63,596 nucleotides of DNA from Paenibacillus melissococcoides (lineage in GTDB: Bacteria; Bacillota; Bacilli; Paenibacillales; Paenibacillaceae), in NCBI GenBank assembly GCA_944800085.1, contig CALYLO010000010.1, forward strand, positions 1 through 63,596. Direction: 5' to 3'. This document shows, in pieces, positions 1 to 8,508 of this stretch (position 1 is its first letter; each line of letters opens with the position of its first letter). Both the position numbers and the translations under genes were made by a program. Under the pieces are notes generated by a model. That model ran no database searches. It was not told where the DNA came from and saw nothing but the letters and a program-made list of their open reading frames with translations.

Positions 1-24
1 AATGGCTGCCTCCTATATCCAACG

Positions 25-276
25 TTATGGACTGAAAGTTATTTTAACCTCATCATGATTTTCATTTACCTCTTCCAAAACAATTAGTTTCCCTGGTGAG
101 ACATTGAAGTAATAACAAAGCTCAGCTACTAAAGCTATGTTAAGCCTTGATGAGCTATTGTTATACAGGTCGTTTATGGCAGAATAGGGAACCCCTAAAT
201 CTTGAGCCAATCTTTTGTTGTTTATCCAAGGGTATTCGTTTTCAATTAGTTCTTTGAGCTTACAAACGAGAATCAC
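25..276 (-). CDS. small Cro/CI-type HTH regulator
   Basis: This 83-residue protein is a probable DNA-binding regulator. Residues of the type NNKRLAQDLGVPYSAINDLY form a helix-turn-helix of the Cro/CI (YozG-like) kind, and the tail (LCYYFNVSPGKLIVLEE) is typical of that family. I choose GTG at 276 because AGGGGTGG sits about 8 nt upstream; the longer reading to 312 has no such site and runs into the divergent promoter region. It is divergent from the Tad operon, which it may control. If the window is circular, it lies immediately upstream of the second HTH gene at 63596-63384 in one operon. Target sites are not known. Confidence 0.75.
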   Translation of the reverse strand: MILVCKLKELIENEYPWINNKRLAQDLGVPYSAINDLYNNSSSRLNIALVAELCYYFNVSPGKLIVLEEVNENHDEVKITFSP

Positions 277-329
277 AAAAAAACCACCCCTAAATGCACA
301 AAATTCTGGCAAAAATGGCTGCTGATGTA

Positions 330-358
330 TTGATAATTAGGTCGAAAGACTGTACTTT
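330..358 (+). promoter_or_regulatory. possible promoter of Tad/transfer operon
   Basis: TTGATA (330-335) and TACTTT (353-358) are separated by 17 nt and lie about 100 nt upstream of the start at 462. The -10 box is poor. It is the only reasonable sigma-A-like pair I see between the divergent regulator and the long plus-strand gene block. Confidence 0.3.
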
Positions 359-461
359 ATATAGTGGAATTATCAAAAAAGTCAAACGTTTTAACATAAA
401 TTTACAGATAGTGCTTCTCGGTATTGCTATTATATCGCACTTTAGTTTAGGAGTGTCCACA

Positions 462-3400
462 ATGATCATCGCAATGCTTCGTTCTGAATCCGTCTTCAAA
501 AGAGTATCGAAGATTTTCCCAGAGCAAGATGTTTTAAGACCAAAAAATCTGGGTGAGCTCCAAAATCTCTTGAATGATACGGGTGAAAAGTTGGTTGTAC
601 TAGATAAATATATGATTTGGTATGACACCGCTAAGGAAGCAATATCAGCTTCAGGCGCAGTATGTTTTGAATATAGCGGTAAGATCGAAGATCTAAAGAA
701 ACAAATATTGTCTATTCAGAATGAACAAATTTCAGCGGAAAAGCAGGCAGGGACTGCAGAGGAGCTCGACGTCGTGGATGAAGAGGAAGGGCTTCCAGGG
801 CATCCGGATCCAGAGGAAGAGCCAGTAGAGGCGGCAATGGAGTCCGAAGAGCTGGAAGCGGCAGCTGCAGAGGAGCTCGACGTCGTGAATGAAGAGGAAG
901 GGCTACCAAGGCATCCGGATCCAGAGGAAGAGCCAGTAGAGGCGGCAATGGAGTCCGAAGAGCTGGAAGCGGCAGCTGCAGAGGAGCTCGACGTCGTAGA
1001 AGAGGAACAGCTTCCAGGGTATCCGGATCCAGAGGAAGAGGCAGTAGAGCCGGCAATGGAGTCCGAAGAGCTGGAAGTGGCATCTGCAGAGGAGCTCGAC
1101 GTCGTAGAAGAGGAACAGCTTCCAGGGTATCCGGATCCAGAGGAAGAGGCAGTAGAGCCGGTAATGGAGTCCGAAGAGCTGGAAGTGGCAGCTGCAGAGG
1201 AGCTCGACGTCGTAGAAGAGGAACAGCTTCCAGGGTATCCGGATCCAGAGGAAGAGGCAGTAGAGCCGGCAATGGAGTCCGAAGAGCTGGAAGTGGCATC
1301 TGCAGAGGAGCTCGACGTCGTAGAAGAGGAACAGCTTCCAGGGTATCCGGATCCAGAGGAAGAGGCAGTAGAGCCGGTAATGGAGTCCGAAGAGCTGGAA
1401 GTGGCATCTGCAGAGGAGCTCGACGTCGTAGAAGAGGAACAGCTTCCAGGGTATCCGGATCCAGAGGAAGAGGCAGTAGAGCCGGTAATGGAGTCCGAAG
1501 AGCTGGAAGTGGCAGCTGCAGAGGAGCTCGACATCGTGGATGAAGAGGAACAGCTTCCAGGGTATCCGGATCCAGAGGAAGAGGCGGTAGAGCCGGTAAT
1601 GGAGTCCGAAGAGCTGGAAGTGGCATCTGCAGAGGAGCTCGACGTCGTGGATGAAGAGGAACAGCTTCCAGGGTATCCGGATCCAGAGGAAGAGGCAGTA
1701 GAGCCGGTAATGGAGTCCGAAGAGCTGGAAGTGGCATCTGCAGAGGAGCTCGACGTCGTGGATGAAGAGGAACAGCTTCCAGGGTATCCGGATCCAGAGG
1801 AAGAGGCGGTAGAGCCGGTAATGGAGTCCGAAGAGCTGGAAGTGGCAGCTGCAGAGGAGCTCGACGTCGTGGATGAAGAGGAACAGCTTCCAGGGTATCC
1901 GGATCCAGAGGAAGAGGCGGTAGAGCCGGTAATGGAGTCCGAAGAGCTGGAAGTGGCAGCTGCAGAGGAGCTCGACGTCGTGGATGAAGAGGAACAGCTT
2001 CCAGGGTATCCGGATCCAGAGGAAGAGGCAGTAGAGCCGGTAATGGAGTCCGAAGAGCTGGAAGTGGCAGCTGCAGAGGAGTTCGACGTCGTAGAAGAGG
2101 AACAGCTTCCAGGGTATCCGGATCCAGAGGAAGAGGCAGTAGAGCCGGTAATGGAGTCCGAAGAGCTGGAAGTGGCAGCTGCAGAGGAGCTCGACGTCGT
2201 GGATGAAGAGGAACAGCTTCCAGGGTATCCGGATCCAGAGGAAGAGGCAGTAGAGCCGGTAATGGAGTCCGAAGAGCTGGAAGTGGCAGCTGCAGAGGAA
2301 CTCGACGTCGTGGATGAAGAGGAACACCTTCCAGGGTATCCGAAGCCAGAGGAAGAGCCAGTAGAGCTGGTAATGGAGTCCGAAGAGCTGGAAGTGGCAG
2401 CTGCAGAGGAGCTCGACGTCGTGGATGAAGAGGAACAGCTTCCAGGGTATCCGGAACAACCGAATTCACTACTGGGAGGAGGTGAAGACTGCCAGGTGAG
2501 TTCGTCTGATGAAAGTCTCTTGTTTTTATCTTCCATCGAAAAGATTCGGGATGCTTCAGCTCTCTATGAAGTTCCAGCATTGACAAACGAGGAAAATAAA
2601 CGACAGGAAGTGTCTCAACAGGGAGAGGAATTAGAAGATAAACAAGTAAGCAGAGACACAAAAGTATCGATTGAACCAACTGTAATACCTAATGAGTTTC
2701 GTAGTTTAATGTCAACGATGAAACAAGATCCAAAAATTCCAGAAGTAAATGAACAATCTAATATTCCAGAGGAAAGACAAAACATCAGTACGAGGGGGGA
2801 AGCATTTAACTGGACACCGCTAAATGAGTCATCTAATAGAACTATGGTAGTTGCTGTTGGTGGGGTTGCACCATGTGTCGGCTCAACACATCAGTCTGTA
2901 CAAATTGCGAACTTTCTTGCAAGGCGAGGTTATCGGGTCGCATGCGTAGAGATGAATCATGAAAGTCTTGTCTTTTATAAATTTGCTGAAAAGAGAGAGA
3001 ACCCTTTTGTCATTAATAATGTGAATTACTATGCACGAATGTCAGAAGAAGGGCTTTATCAGATTATAGGAAGTGGAACATACCAATATGTTATAGCGGA
3101 TATGGGGGCTTTGGTCAGAAATAAATTGCCTGCATCTGTTACAAAAGAATTTGTTAGAAGCCAAATAAAAATCTTGGTGGGCCAGTCCTCTATTTGGAGC
3201 TTTGACCAGCTGTCAGAGGCGGTAAAGATACTGACCGAGAAAAACTTCCTTAATCATGTTCATATTATTTTGAACTTTGCAAGCAAAGGGATATTTGAGG
3301 AGATTACCTCAACATTTCCACGACAATTAATGCAGCAGCTGAATGTCAGTCTAAATCAAGGTATTTATAATCCGGATGCCTTTATGTTAACAGCGGAGGT

Positions 3401-3482
3401 TGAAAGGCAATATGAGCTACTGTTAGGAATCAGTGAACCTAATATAGTGAAACCTAAACGTTTCTGGTTCAATCGAGGTTAG
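462..3482 (+). CDS. TadZ/CpaE-like protein with acidic repeats
   Basis: A 1006-residue protein that probably acts as the polar or assembly factor of the Tad pilus. Start ATG 462 is chosen for AGGAG at 449-453; the longer reading from 294 lacks a ribosome site. Residues 1-98 look like a receiver-type alpha/beta domain (LVVLDKYMIWYDTAK). Residues 99-664 are 15 full and one partial copy of a 36-37 residue unit rich in Glu and Asp. The C-terminal part from about residue 795 resembles ParA/MinD-type CpaE ATPases, but its P-loop reads GGVAPCVGSTHQS without the usual lysine. TadA follows 27 nt downstream. The fold assignment is from pattern only; the repeat insert is exceptional for the family. Confidence 0.7.
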   Translation: MIIAMLRSESVFKRVSKIFPEQDVLRPKNLGELQNLLNDTGEKLVVLDKYMIWYDTAKEAISASGAVCFEYSGKIEDLKKQILSIQNEQISAEKQAGTAEELDVVDEEEGLPGHPDPEEEPVEAAMESEELEAAAAEELDVVNEEEGLPRHPDPEEEPVEAAMESEELEAAAAEELDVVEEEQLPGYPDPEEEAVEPAMESEELEVASAEELDVVEEEQLPGYPDPEEEAVEPVMESEELEVAAAEELDVVEEEQLPGYPDPEEEAVEPAMESEELEVASAEELDVVEEEQLPGYPDPEEEAVEPVMESEELEVASAEELDVVEEEQLPGYPDPEEEAVEPVMESEELEVAAAEELDIVDEEEQLPGYPDPEEEAVEPVMESEELEVASAEELDVVDEEEQLPGYPDPEEEAVEPVMESEELEVASAEELDVVDEEEQLPGYPDPEEEAVEPVMESEELEVAAAEELDVVDEEEQLPGYPDPEEEAVEPVMESEELEVAAAEELDVVDEEEQLPGYPDPEEEAVEPVMESEELEVAAAEEFDVVEEEQLPGYPDPEEEAVEPVMESEELEVAAAEELDVVDEEEQLPGYPDPEEEAVEPVMESEELEVAAAEELDVVDEEEHLPGYPKPEEEPVELVMESEELEVAAAEELDVVDEEEQLPGYPEQPNSLLGGGEDCQVSSSDESLLFLSSIEKIRDASALYEVPALTNEENKRQEVSQQGEELEDKQVSRDTKVSIEPTVIPNEFRSLMSTMKQDPKIPEVNEQSNIPEERQNISTRGEAFNWTPLNESSNRTMVVAVGGVAPCVGSTHQSVQIANFLARRGYRVACVEMNHESLVFYKFAEKRENPFVINNVNYYARMSEEGLYQIIGSGTYQYVIADMGALVRNKLPASVTKEFVRSQIKILVGQSSIWSFDQLSEAVKILTEKNFLNHVHIILNFASKGIFEEITSTFPRQLMQQLNVSLNQGIYNPDAFMLTAEVERQYELLLGISEPNIVKPKRFWFNRG
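756..2456 (+). repeat. 15.5 tandem 108/111 bp coding repeats
   Basis: In-frame minisatellite inside the TadZ-like gene. Each unit encodes AEELDVV(D)EEEQLPGYP followed by DPEEEAVEPVMESEELEVAA. Units 3-7 and 13 are 36 codons long; the other full units are 37. Units 1, 2 and 15 are the most divergent, while the middle units are nearly identical, as expected from expansion by slippage or unequal exchange. The array keeps several other frames open, which creates long spurious ORFs. Confidence 0.95.
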
Positions 3483-3509
3483 AAAATGTAGTGGGGAGTT
3501 GAGACTACT

Positions 3510-5555
3510 TTGTTTGGGCGAAAAAATAAAACAGTTGAAACTATTGAAAGACCCAAGCTCTCATATTCCGTATATTCACCATACGGAGTGGATGTAAGTT
3601 CTGTTGGCATTGAACTGGCCAAGGCAAGAAGTAAAGGTGTTATCGTGGAGTTCCCGTGTCTGGGAATCCCAAGGCTAGCTAATCACTTTCCAGATTTGAC
3701 CTTCGATAAATCGAAGTCAGTAGAGCAGCTTCTACTTGATTTTGAACGCAAAGACGTTGTTTCTTACGAAAGCTACGTACAGAAGCTTGGCGATTGTGAT
3801 TCGATTCTCGTTAATCCTAAAGCTCAACCGGATTTGCCGGTACTATTGAAAATGAGTTCAACTCGCAGCTTGATAGAACTTCCTTTAAAACTGAAACATT
3901 CAATGCTTCAGTATTATGACACTCTTGTTTACAGTTTGCAGGGACAGATGATTAGTCCAATGACGTTCTATTCTCTGCGATGTTCAGACGTCATTATACT
4001 TTATTTCGAAAAACTTACGGAAATGGCATGGACTTATTTAACTTATCAAAAGCTTATCGAAGATTACGGTATTTCGAAAGACCGAATAGTATTATACAGT
4101 CCTTTGAAAAATATCGAATTGCCGGTACCCGTAGTACGAAGCGTCCAGGATGTTCTAAAGTTATCTTTCAATTTATCGGAGGTCGAAGAACAATCGACTA
4201 AAGAGGAATATACGGAGCATGTTGGTTTCATTAATCCAATAGAGCATGTACCGTCAAAGGTACTTTCAAAAATTGATCAGGCTCAATTGTCAATTTCGGA
4301 TAGTGAACAAATGAAAAAACTATTAAATCGTGTCCGAATAATTCTACGTGATAGGTATAATGATGATTTTGTTATGCAAATGTATAACGAAAATGCTCGA
4401 AAAAAAGTTTGCTACTATATTGCCGATTTAGTAAGGGAACAAAAAGACTTCATTTTTCAAACATCATTAGACCGTATTATCACTTTGTTGCAAAAAGAGA
4501 TTACTGAGCTAGGGGTTCTCCAAGAAGCCCTTGATGAACCGACCATTACGAGCATCGAAGTTAATTCACCGACTGAAACAATTATTGAACAAAATGGAGT
4601 TCCAGATCATGATGCTACTATTCGTTTCCAGGATACAGATCATATGTACGCAATAATTGCTAAAATGTTGATGCCAATGGGGAAAACTCTATCAGCAAAT
4701 GAACCGGTCATTGATGCAAACTATCGTGGTTTTAGGATCTGCGTAACCTTAGATCGATCAAAGGGTGGGGTTAGCGCCAATACACCAACAATTTCTATTA
4801 GAAAATTCCCTCCGGATGTTTATTCCGATGAGCAGTGTGTAGAGTACGGCAATCTCAGTGAAGAGATGGTGGAATTTTTCCAAGATATTTTCCCTTGCGG
4901 TCCCAATTCGCTTATTTGTGGGGGCACTAACTCAGGGAAAACGAGTCAATTGATCAGGATCCCGTTATATCTTCCGAGCATTACAAAAATCCTCACTATC
5001 GAGGATAGCCAGGAGATGATGTTAAAAGAAAAGATAGCTTATAAGGAATACCCTAATATCGTATCGCTTTTGGTAAGAGAGCACGAGAATGAGAAAAAGC
5101 GCTTTGATATTGGCCGACTTGTAAAAACTACTTTGCGACAAAATCCGGATTGGATATTTATTGGTGAGGTTCGAGATAATCACGCTGCGGTACAAGCACT
5201 TGAAGCCGCCAACACGGGGCATGCAGTTGCAAAAACGATACACGCGAATAGCGCTGCATTAGGTGCCGTCAGAATGATGCAGTTGGCAGGAAATAATGAA
5301 ATAGCTGCCGCTCAAGTAGCTTCTACTGTTGATCTGATAATACATCAGGCTAATGATCACGGTAGAAGGCGAGTTATGGAAATAAGCGAGTTGATTTCTT
5401 TTAAAGATGGTCAAACACCAGAGCTGAATCCAATTTTCATTTTTGATCCGGTTTCCGGTAAGCATGTATTTGTAAATAAACTGAAGAAAATGAAAGTTAA
5501 ATTGATTCAAAAAAGAGCTCCGCTTGAAGTAATTGAAAGATGGTGTGAAGCATGA
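3510..5555 (+). CDS. tadA: TadA/CpaF secretion ATPase with extra N-terminus
   Basis: A 681-residue GspE/VirB11-family ATPase expected to drive Tad (type IVc) pilus assembly at the inner face of the membrane. Walker A is GGTNSGKTS near residue 470, the Asp box is TIEDSQEM, the Walker B/GEVRD segment is IFIGEVRD, and the His-box region is GHAVAKTIHANS. The core from about residue 250 matches the usual CpaF length; residues 1-230 are additional and look like a degenerate ParA-type domain (YSPYGVDVSSVGIELAKA). The start is TTG, preceded by GGGGAG 11 nt upstream. The next gene overlaps by 4 nt (ATGA), so the genes are probably translationally coupled. Confidence 0.9.
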   Translation: MFGRKNKTVETIERPKLSYSVYSPYGVDVSSVGIELAKARSKGVIVEFPCLGIPRLANHFPDLTFDKSKSVEQLLLDFERKDVVSYESYVQKLGDCDSILVNPKAQPDLPVLLKMSSTRSLIELPLKLKHSMLQYYDTLVYSLQGQMISPMTFYSLRCSDVIILYFEKLTEMAWTYLTYQKLIEDYGISKDRIVLYSPLKNIELPVPVVRSVQDVLKLSFNLSEVEEQSTKEEYTEHVGFINPIEHVPSKVLSKIDQAQLSISDSEQMKKLLNRVRIILRDRYNDDFVMQMYNENARKKVCYYIADLVREQKDFIFQTSLDRIITLLQKEITELGVLQEALDEPTITSIEVNSPTETIIEQNGVPDHDATIRFQDTDHMYAIIAKMLMPMGKTLSANEPVIDANYRGFRICVTLDRSKGGVSANTPTISIRKFPPDVYSDEQCVEYGNLSEEMVEFFQDIFPCGPNSLICGGTNSGKTSQLIRIPLYLPSITKILTIEDSQEMMLKEKIAYKEYPNIVSLLVREHENEKKRFDIGRLVKTTLRQNPDWIFIGEVRDNHAAVQALEAANTGHAVAKTIHANSAALGAVRMMQLAGNNEIAAAQVASTVDLIIHQANDHGRRRVMEISELISFKDGQTPELNPIFIFDPVSGKHVFVNKLKKMKVKLIQKRAPLEVIERWCEA

Positions 5556-6427
5556 TATTGTTTCCGTTTCTCCTTGTAGTCTGGGGAGTAGCTTTATTTC
5601 TTTTGTTGAAACCAGTACCAACAACATCAAATAAATATGAGAAAGGTGCGAATGTATTAGCTTCTGCCTTGGGATACGAAAAAATTCAGAAGAAGACGAA
5701 TTCAACAGGCACTGAAATGACGGCTACTATTTATGTCACGCTGGTTATTAGTTCTTTTCTGATAGGGTTGTTTATTGCTCTGTTAATAGGTAATTACTTC
5801 TTTATTGCCCTTGGAGTATTACTAGGCTACACGGTTCCACTTCATCTAGTGAAGAGCAGGCAGAGAAGTCGAAGAAATGAAATGCTATTTGAAACACCGG
5901 AATTTTTGAAAATTTATACAAGCAAGCTTCTGGATTTTTCTAATGCTGCCCATGCAATGAAAGAGGCCTTGGAAGATTACGATGGAGTCGTGAAGCCTTA
6001 TTTTAAGGAAGCATCGGATTCCTTACAGATGGGATTCTCTCTGGATAGAGTGTTGTTAGAACTTAAAGAAAAGATAAGATTAAGACGTTTCAATGAGTTT
6101 GCGGATAAGCTCTTAACAGCAGAAGAGAATGGATACACCTTGAAAGCTGTTAATTCTCTGAAAGAAACAATAAGAGGAATGAGTGAGGATGCAATCTACG
6201 TGAAGGAGCTTCAGATTAAGGCAAAGTCAGAGATGAAGTCAACATATGTACAAGCAGCCATGCTGACCTGTCTTCCCTTGCTTCTAAGTGGAATAAATAC
6301 GAATAATGTCAATGTCTTTATGGACACCGTTTCTGGCCAGATATACATTACGATTTTTGTGGGAACCATTATGTTCTGTATACTACGCAAAACCGAATGT
6401 TTATCTCTGAATCTTACTGATTTATAG
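5552..6427 (+). CDS. tadB: TadB-like type II/IV secretion membrane protein
   Basis: A 291-residue integral membrane protein of the T2SSF type, expected to form the inner-membrane platform of the Tad pilus with TadC. It shows an N-terminal membrane helix, a membrane hairpin near residues 65-110, a cytoplasmic helical domain (KIYTSKLLDFSNAAHAMKEAL) typical of GspF/TadB, and C-terminal hydrophobic segments. Its start overlaps the tadA stop. It is followed after 12 nt by tadC, with AGGAGGGGG as ribosome site. Confidence 0.8.
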   Translation: MILFPFLLVVWGVALFLLLKPVPTTSNKYEKGANVLASALGYEKIQKKTNSTGTEMTATIYVTLVISSFLIGLFIALLIGNYFFIALGVLLGYTVPLHLVKSRQRSRRNEMLFETPEFLKIYTSKLLDFSNAAHAMKEALEDYDGVVKPYFKEASDSLQMGFSLDRVLLELKEKIRLRRFNEFADKLLTAEENGYTLKAVNSLKETIRGMSEDAIYVKELQIKAKSEMKSTYVQAAMLTCLPLLLSGINTNNVNVFMDTVSGQIYITIFVGTIMFCILRKTECLSLNLTDL

Positions 6428-6439
6428 GAGGGGGGATAT

Positions 6440-7330
6440 ATGGCTGCTTCAGTAATATTAATCTTCCTGGGAGCATTTATTTTTTCATTGTTTATATTAC
6501 AAAAAGCCCTCCCAGGCTTTGCTAGCCAGCAAAAATATTCAAAACGTACGCTTCAAATAGCATCAGAGTTGTCGACTGCAGGTCAGCAGAAAGGCTTAGA
6601 GAATTTTCTGTTAAACAAAGTCGTGCCATGGTGTAAAAAGATTCTTGGAATTGAATACATCCTTGGCCCCAAAATGAAGAATATGGTCGAAGTTGTAGGC
6701 GAATATCCAAGCGTCGAGGCTATGCTAGTAAAAAAGCTAATCAGATCAGCTATTTTCGCGCTTCCTACATTATTTTTGTTGGTTATATCTCCGACACTAT
6801 TAATTACATATCCAGTAGCTGTTGGAATTGCATTTTATCGAGATGTAAAGGACACGAAAAAGAGCTTTGAGAAGCTTCAAAGGGAAATAACCAAAGATCT
6901 TCCCATGCTTATCGATAAGCTAATGATTGCGTTAGAAACCGGTAAGCCTTTCATTCAGGTTTTTCAAGAAGTAGAGCAGACCAGCGGGCCAAAATTAAAG
7001 CATCTGTTACGCCGCCTGAATGCAAATATGCAATATATGAGAACAGAAGAAGCGTTAGAAATCTTTGCAAAAGAAACGACTGTTCCGGTAATGCTCCAGT
7101 TTTCAACAGCGGTAAAGATAGGAATACAGCAAGGTTATGAGAGTGCCGCTGCTTATTTTGATGATATTAAAGTTGAGTTAAGGCAATTACGTCGCGTAGC
7201 ACTGGAAGAGTTAACAAAAGGGAAACCAGAGCAAGCACAACTCTACACGTTCTTAATGATTATTGTTGCATTAGGATCTGTAATTTTTGTATTAGTCCAA
7301 GTATTTGGAAAGCTTCAACAAATATTTTGA
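6440..7330 (+). CDS. tadC: TadC-like type II/IV secretion membrane protein
   Basis: A 296-residue partner of the preceding TadB-like protein. It has an N-terminal membrane helix, a central hydrophobic hairpin (FALPTLFLLVISPTLLITYP), a conserved cytoplasmic segment with DLPMLIDKLMIALETGKPF that is typical of the T2SSF domain, and a C-terminal membrane helix. A strong AGGAGGGGG precedes the ATG. Its position between tadB and a pilin-like gene fits a Tad operon. Confidence 0.82.
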   Translation: MAASVILIFLGAFIFSLFILQKALPGFASQQKYSKRTLQIASELSTAGQQKGLENFLLNKVVPWCKKILGIEYILGPKMKNMVEVVGEYPSVEAMLVKKLIRSAIFALPTLFLLVISPTLLITYPVAVGIAFYRDVKDTKKSFEKLQREITKDLPMLIDKLMIALETGKPFIQVFQEVEQTSGPKLKHLLRRLNANMQYMRTEEALEIFAKETTVPVMLQFSTAVKIGIQQGYESAAAYFDDIKVELRQLRRVALEELTKGKPEQAQLYTFLMIIVALGSVIFVLVQVFGKLQQIF

Positions 7331-7347
7331 TAAAGGGAGAAGAGAAG

Positions 7348-7569
7348 ATGAAAACATTAATGGTAAAGGCTGCTCGTAAAATGCATGAGGTACAAACAAA
7401 GGCATGTCTGGTATTGACTAATCAACGTGGGGATGCAACCTCGACTTCCCAAGTCGGCTGGATTGTTATTGGTGTCGCGGCTGTTGTTGTTATTTGGGGC
7501 TTTATTAGTGGATGGCTACCAGAGCTCCTGAACGGCGTGAAGGCCAAAGTTATGACTATTCTGGGCTAA
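7348..7569 (+). CDS. small pilin-like membrane peptide
   Basis: A 73-residue peptide, the best candidate for the major Flp-like pilin of this locus. A basic leader is followed by NQRGDATSTSQ, then a hydrophobic helix (VGWIVIGVAAVVVIW) and an amphipathic tail. The RGD-T-TS motif just before the membrane segment recurs in the next gene, so it may be the processing site for the prepilin peptidase at 13087-13494; the classical Flp G/XXXXEF site is not present. ATG 7348 has AAGGGAG upstream. Function is inferred from position and topology. Confidence 0.6.
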   Translation: MKTLMVKAARKMHEVQTKACLVLTNQRGDATSTSQVGWIVIGVAAVVVIWGFISGWLPELLNGVKAKVMTILG

Positions 7570-7580
7570 AATAACGAGGT

Positions 7581-7626
7581 AGGAGGAAGAGTCTATTTCT
7601 GGAGAAGAAATAGACTCTGCACCGAA
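7581..7626 (+). promoter_or_regulatory. RBS separated from start by perfect hairpin
   Basis: AGGAGG (7581-7586) is followed by a 12-bp perfect inverted repeat, arms 7589-7600 and 7606-7617 with loop GGAGA, and then the ATG at 7626. The linear RBS-to-start distance is far too long, but folding the hairpin leaves about 10 nt. There is no U-run, so it is not an ordinary terminator. It may set the ratio between the pilin-like peptide and the next protein, or stabilise the pilin mRNA. Confidence 0.6.
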
Positions 7627-8045
7627 TGAATAAAGCTGGAATTATACTCAAAAATGAACGAGGAGATATAACTGGGACATCCGTTCTAATCATCATGGCT
7701 GTAATTATAATTCTTTCATTTGCATTAGTTGATATCTTCGGTTACTTGCGTACGCATGATAAATTAAGTTCGGCTACAGATGATACATTGGATTTAGCGC
7801 AGGCCCAAAATGGTTTTGATGCACAATTGAGAAATCAATTTTATGACCTGGCTGAAAAATTCGGATTAGAACGTTCAAAGATTCAGGTACAGGGAACTCC
7901 TGGGCCGGTGCAGCGAGGAGAAATCATTGAGATTAGGGCGCATACTACATATACCTGTGTTGCGTTACGTCCTCTTGGGCGTGAACTAGTATGGGATGTA
8001 AACGCTAGTAGTTCAGGTTTAGCTCGGCTCCTTATTAGAAATTAG
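7626..8045 (+). CDS. TadE-like pseudopilin
   Basis: A 139-residue protein with a short basic leader, the motif NERGDITGTS shared with the preceding pilin-like peptide, one membrane helix (VLIIMAVIIILSFALVDIF) and a mainly extracellular C-terminal domain. This layout matches minor pilins of Tad systems (TadE or DUF4320-type). It lies between the pilin-like gene and a second pseudopilin-like gene. Its ribosome site is separated from the start by a hairpin. Confidence 0.6.
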   Translation: MNKAGIILKNERGDITGTSVLIIMAVIIILSFALVDIFGYLRTHDKLSSATDDTLDLAQAQNGFDAQLRNQFYDLAEKFGLERSKIQVQGTPGPVQRGEIIEIRAHTTYTCVALRPLGRELVWDVNASSSGLARLLIRN

Positions 8046-8058
8046 GTGAAGAAAAGAA

Positions 8059-8496
8059 ATGAACTCAGGAATAAAAGTGATATTTGTTATTTATTTTTTG
8101 GTGATTGGGTTCATAGTTACGGTTGAGGTTCAAAGTGTATATACCGCAAGAGAAGAAATTAAAAAGGCCCTTATTATAGCAGTAGATAGTGGAATTATAC
8201 ACGGTACAGTATCTGGCGACACTGGGCGCGGGGATGTCAGGCTCGATGAAACTCGTGTAAGACAAGGAGTCGTAAGCGTACTAAGAAAAAATCTGAACTT
8301 AGATGAAACTTTAAGTTCAGATGCATTTCGTAAGGGCCGTTTAGAAGTTAAAGTAACTCACAACTCAAACGGGGTACCACGGGTCGAAGCCGTTTATCGA
8401 GGCACTTTAAGAATTGGAATCATGCGTTTGGTTGGGATGGATGGGTATGAGATTGAAGTACCTAAGCGAACGCCATATCTCACTGAGTATAAGTAG
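8059..8496 (+). CDS. membrane-anchored minor pilin-like protein
   Basis: A 145-residue protein with an N-terminal membrane helix (VIFVIYFLVIGFIVTVEV) and an extracellular domain with alternating beta-strand character. It begins 13 nt after the previous stop with GGTGAAG as ribosome site. By position and topology it fits a TadE/TadF-type minor pilin, but I do not recognise a diagnostic motif. Confidence 0.55.
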   Translation: MNSGIKVIFVIYFLVIGFIVTVEVQSVYTAREEIKKALIIAVDSGIIHGTVSGDTGRGDVRLDETRVRQGVVSVLRKNLNLDETLSSDAFRKGRLEVKVTHNSNGVPRVEAVYRGTLRIGIMRLVGMDGYEIEVPKRTPYLTEYK

Positions 8497-8508
8497 GTGG
8501 AGCTTAAC

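Noticed and set aside
712..2679. Three long minus-strand ORFs over the acidic repeat region (LPLPALRTPLPAL, SSSSTTSSSSAAAT and CSCHFQLFGLHY types)
   Set aside because: They are frame artefacts of an in-frame repeat whose unit length is a multiple of three; no ribosome sites, no recognisable folds, and the plus-strand gene has proper flanking domains.
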